Shown here: piece after piece, positions 14,094 to 15,773 of the stretch
Layout: each line of letters starts with the position of its first letter
Numbering within the stretch: position 1 is the stretch's first letter
NCBI GenBank assembly: GCA_020426085.1
Contig: JAGQQP010000033.1
Location: forward strand, 1-15,773
Direction: 5' to 3'
From: Planctomycetaceae bacterium
GTDB taxonomy: Bacteria > Planctomycetota > Planctomycetia > Planctomycetales > Planctomycetaceae
Length of the DNA stretch: 15,773 nucleotides
The notes under the pieces: generated by a model
Told to the model about the DNA's origin: nothing
The model's input: only the letters and a program-made list of their open reading frames with translations
Database searches by the model: none
Translations under genes and position numbers: made by a program

Positions 14094-14624
14094 ATGAATC
14101 TGAATTCAATGATGGATGAAACAGAGCTAACGAAAGCAGTCCGCTTTCTGGGAATTGACCCGGGATTAAATCGGACGGGGTATGCTTTGTTACAGCAGTC
14201 TGCGAAAGGCCCGGTTCTGTGCGAAGGCGGCATTATTCGCTCGAACCAGGAAGCGAACCTTGCTGCGCGAATTCATGAAATCGCTTCCGGAATCCGGGAA
14301 GTGATCACCGAATATCAGCCGGACGTGATGGTGATTGAGCAGGTCTTTACAACACCCCGTTTCCCTAAGAGCTCAATCATCATGGCCCATGCCCGTGGCG
14401 CCATCCTGTTTGCAGCCCACGATGCGGGCATACCGGTCGTGCATTACACTCCGACTCAGATTAAAAAGCTGATTACCGGCAGCGGCCGTGCTTCAAAAGA
14501 ACAGATGCAGCACGCCATCAAAACAGAGTTAGGCTTAAAAACCATTCTGGAACCCAATGACGTGGCGGATGCTTTCGCGGCTGCTTTATGTCATTACCAC
14601 ACTATCCGTGTCACCTGTCTGTGA
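14094..14624 (+). CDS. ruvC: Crossover junction endodeoxyribonuclease RuvC
   Basis: RuvC resolves Holliday junctions by symmetric cleavage as part of the RuvABC machinery. The 176 residues are normal. The four catalytic acidic residues are visible: Asp22 in FLGIDPGLNRTGYAL, Glu82 in VMVIEQVF, and Asp156 and Asp159 in NDVADAFAAALCH. The conserved PTQIKKLITGSGRASKEQM lies between them. The ATG at 14094 adds about 15 residues before the first strand compared with E. coli; an in-frame ATG at 14109 would shorten this, and neither has a convincing ribosome site. It lies between cysS (31 bp) and ruvA (29 bp) on one strand, so it is probably co-transcribed with them. Confidence 0.95.
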   Translation: MNLNSMMDETELTKAVRFLGIDPGLNRTGYALLQQSAKGPVLCEGGIIRSNQEANLAARIHEIASGIREVITEYQPDVMVIEQVFTTPRFPKSSIIMAHARGAILFAAHDAGIPVVHYTPTQIKKLITGSGRASKEQMQHAIKTELGLKTILEPNDVADAFAAALCHYHTIRVTCL

Positions 14625-14653
14625 TACCCGTTCCTCTTATCGACTGAGCATCC

Positions 14654-15274
14654 ATGATTACAAATATCCGCGGCGAACTGATTGAGTTAAGCTTAACTGA
14701 AGCCATTATTTCAGTCGGGGCTTTCGACTACGAAGTCTTTATTCCCGAATTTGTCCGCCGCCAGCTGCAACCCCTGATTGGCAGCGAAGTCAGCCTGAAA
14801 ACTATTCAGTACATCGAGGGGAATCCACAGAAAGGCAGACTCACTCCACGCATGATTGGATTTATGAGTCACGCCGAACGGGAGTTCTTTGAACTGGTCT
14901 GCTCGGTCGACGGAGTGGGAGTCAAAAAAACATTACGGGCAATGGTGCGTCCCGTCAAAGAAGTGGCGACGGCCATTGAGGAAAAGGATATTAAACAACT
15001 CACCACACTGCCGGGGATTGGTCCGGCTGTCGCGGAGCGAATCGTCGCAAAACTCAGACGCAAGATGACAAAATTCGCATTGATTGTTGCCAAAGAATTT
15101 CCCGCCGACGAAGGCCGCACCGATGTATTCAGCGAAGCCTATGAAGCACTCCTCAGCCTGGGATACTCGGCGACCGAAGCGCGTCACAAAGTGGAAACCA
15201 TTGCCGCGGAAGGAAAGAAATTCAAAAGCATCGAAGAATTTCTGACCACTCTCTACCAGCAGGAACGCAACTGA
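14654..15274 (+). CDS. ruvA: Holliday junction branch migration protein RuvA
   Basis: RuvA binds four-way junctions as a tetramer and loads the RuvB motor. The 206 residues match the family. The N-terminal OB-fold starts [12 protein letters not shown]. Two helix-hairpin-helix motifs follow, [13 protein letters not shown] (about residues 85-97) and [20 protein letters not shown]. The C-terminal three-helix domain that contacts RuvB includes [20 protein letters not shown]. The first hairpin has GVGVKK where GVGPK is usual, and the link before it ([10 protein letters not shown]) differs from the usual LYGF form, so this is a divergent RuvA. ruvB is not the next gene; the following 260 bp are non-coding, so ruvB must be elsewhere. 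A weak GAG precedes the ATG at a normal distance. Confidence 0.93.
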   Translation: MITNIRGELIELSLTEAIISVGAFDYEVFIPEFVRRQLQPLIGSEVSLKTIQYIEGNPQKGRLTPRMIGFMSHAEREFFELVCSVDGVGVKKTLRAMVRPVKEVATAIEEKDIKQLTTLPGIGPAVAERIVAKLRRKMTKFALIVAKEFPADEGRTDVFSEAYEALLSLGYSATEARHKVETIAAEGKKFKSIEEFLTTLYQQERN

Positions 15275-15280
15275 GCGTCA

Positions 15281-15309
15281 TCAACAGCTCGTTTTTCTGC
15301 TGCTATAAT
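15281..15309 (+). promoter_or_regulatory. Sigma70-type promoter after ruvA
   Basis: TCAACA (4 of 6 to TTGACA), exactly 17 nt, then a perfect TATAAT at 15304-15309. It begins 7 bp after the ruvA stop and would drive the partial gene at 15535 with a leader of roughly 220 nt. No terminator is visible between ruvA and this promoter. Confidence 0.6.
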
Positions 15310-15534
15310 CGCTGTAACCGATAGATTCGTTATCATCTCTGTCTGAATGTGCCTGTCTGCGCATCTCGTGAGCTTCCGATTTGGCCGAACAGTCTGACTG
15401 AACTAAGTTTAAGAAATCACTTATCCTGGCGAATCAGTTTATGCAATCCGATTCTTTTCTACTCTCGTCAGATCATTCAGCTTTCATCGTACGATCAAAA
15501 TTGCAAATCACCAGGCACAGCGGCGTCTCACATT

Positions 15535-15773
15535 ATGGTTGCCAAAATTATCAAACAGAAATCCAGCCCTTACACTGCGCTGAATATTGACCGCTTGAGA
15601 ATGGGGGTCAAATTACAGGCTCCCATCTACGACGCCGAAAGTGAAAAAAACATCCTGCTGCTGGCCAGCGGCAAGACGATCACCAACACGACCATCCTGA
15701 ACCTGAAAAAACGCGGTATTCGCAATGTGCGGGTCCATGAACGGGATCTGTTTAACCTGACGCTGGCGCCGGG
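15535..15773 (+). CDS. N-terminal fragment of an unrecognised cytoplasmic protein
   Basis: Open from the ATG at 15535 to the right edge: 79 complete codons. No signal peptide or membrane segment. The readable part contains LRMGVKLQAPIYDAES, then ILLLASGKTIT and LKKRGIRNVRVHERDL. That order (a control-of-delivery strand, LLxxGxxIT, then a helix and GIxxVxV) resembles the small N-terminal domain that precedes HD-GYP or related cyclic-di-GMP output domains. The similarity is by eye and the diagnostic part is outside the window. No other in-frame ATG is found upstream, and the ribosome site is not clear. It has its own promoter candidate and a 260-bp gap from ruvA. Confidence 0.6.
   Translation, partial: MVAKIIKQKSSPYTALNIDRLRMGVKLQAPIYDAESEKNILLLASGKTITNTTILNLKKRGIRNVRVHERDLFNLTLAP

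Overview
The window is an ordinary chromosomal stretch from a bacterium most likely in the Planctomycetes (Gimesia-like). Three things suggest this: moderate G+C, many gene starts without a clear Shine-Dalgarno sequence, and large secreted or lipoprotein genes of a lineage-restricted kind next to conserved housekeeping genes. The assignment is by protein character only. I see no rRNA, tRNA, insertion sequence, phage gene or CRISPR array.

Region 1 (1-4258, minus strand) is a probable operon transcribed ubiD -> ubiE -> ubiX -> mutL. UbiX makes prenylated FMN, UbiD uses it to decarboxylate an aromatic polyprenyl intermediate, and UbiE C-methylates the quinone ring. Together they cover late quinone (probably menaquinone) synthesis. 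mutL (mismatch repair) is the distal gene and runs off the left edge. The UbiD keeps its family fold signatures but departs from the consensus at two active-site motifs.

Region 2 (4379-5628) holds a BASS-family sodium-coupled transporter gene (+) and a small coiled-coil hypothetical gene (-) whose stop codons overlap tail to tail.

Region 3 (5629-9574) has an A+T-rich gap with a perfect inverted repeat whose arms match relaxed DnaA boxes. Next comes a 969-residue secreted protein with a probable degenerate glycoside-hydrolase-like barrel. A second non-coding gap of about 530 bp, with several small repeats, precedes the aldolase gene.

Region 4 (9575-11576) contains a class II fructose-bisphosphate aldolase gene (+), a strong intrinsic terminator, and a convergent lipoprotein gene (-) of unknown function with its own good sigma70-type promoter.

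Region 5 (11577-15773, plus strand) has a divergent promoter region followed by ispF (isoprenoid precursors), cysS (cysteinyl-tRNA synthetase with an inserted segment and a non-canonical KMSKS loop), ruvC and ruvA (Holliday-junction processing). After a consensus-like promoter comes the start of an unrecognised gene cut by the right edge.

I found no convincing new multi-gene system. The best leads are the divergent UbiD, the altered CysS signature loop, the secreted barrel protein lacking the usual catalytic Glu, and the two repeat-bearing intergenic regions.
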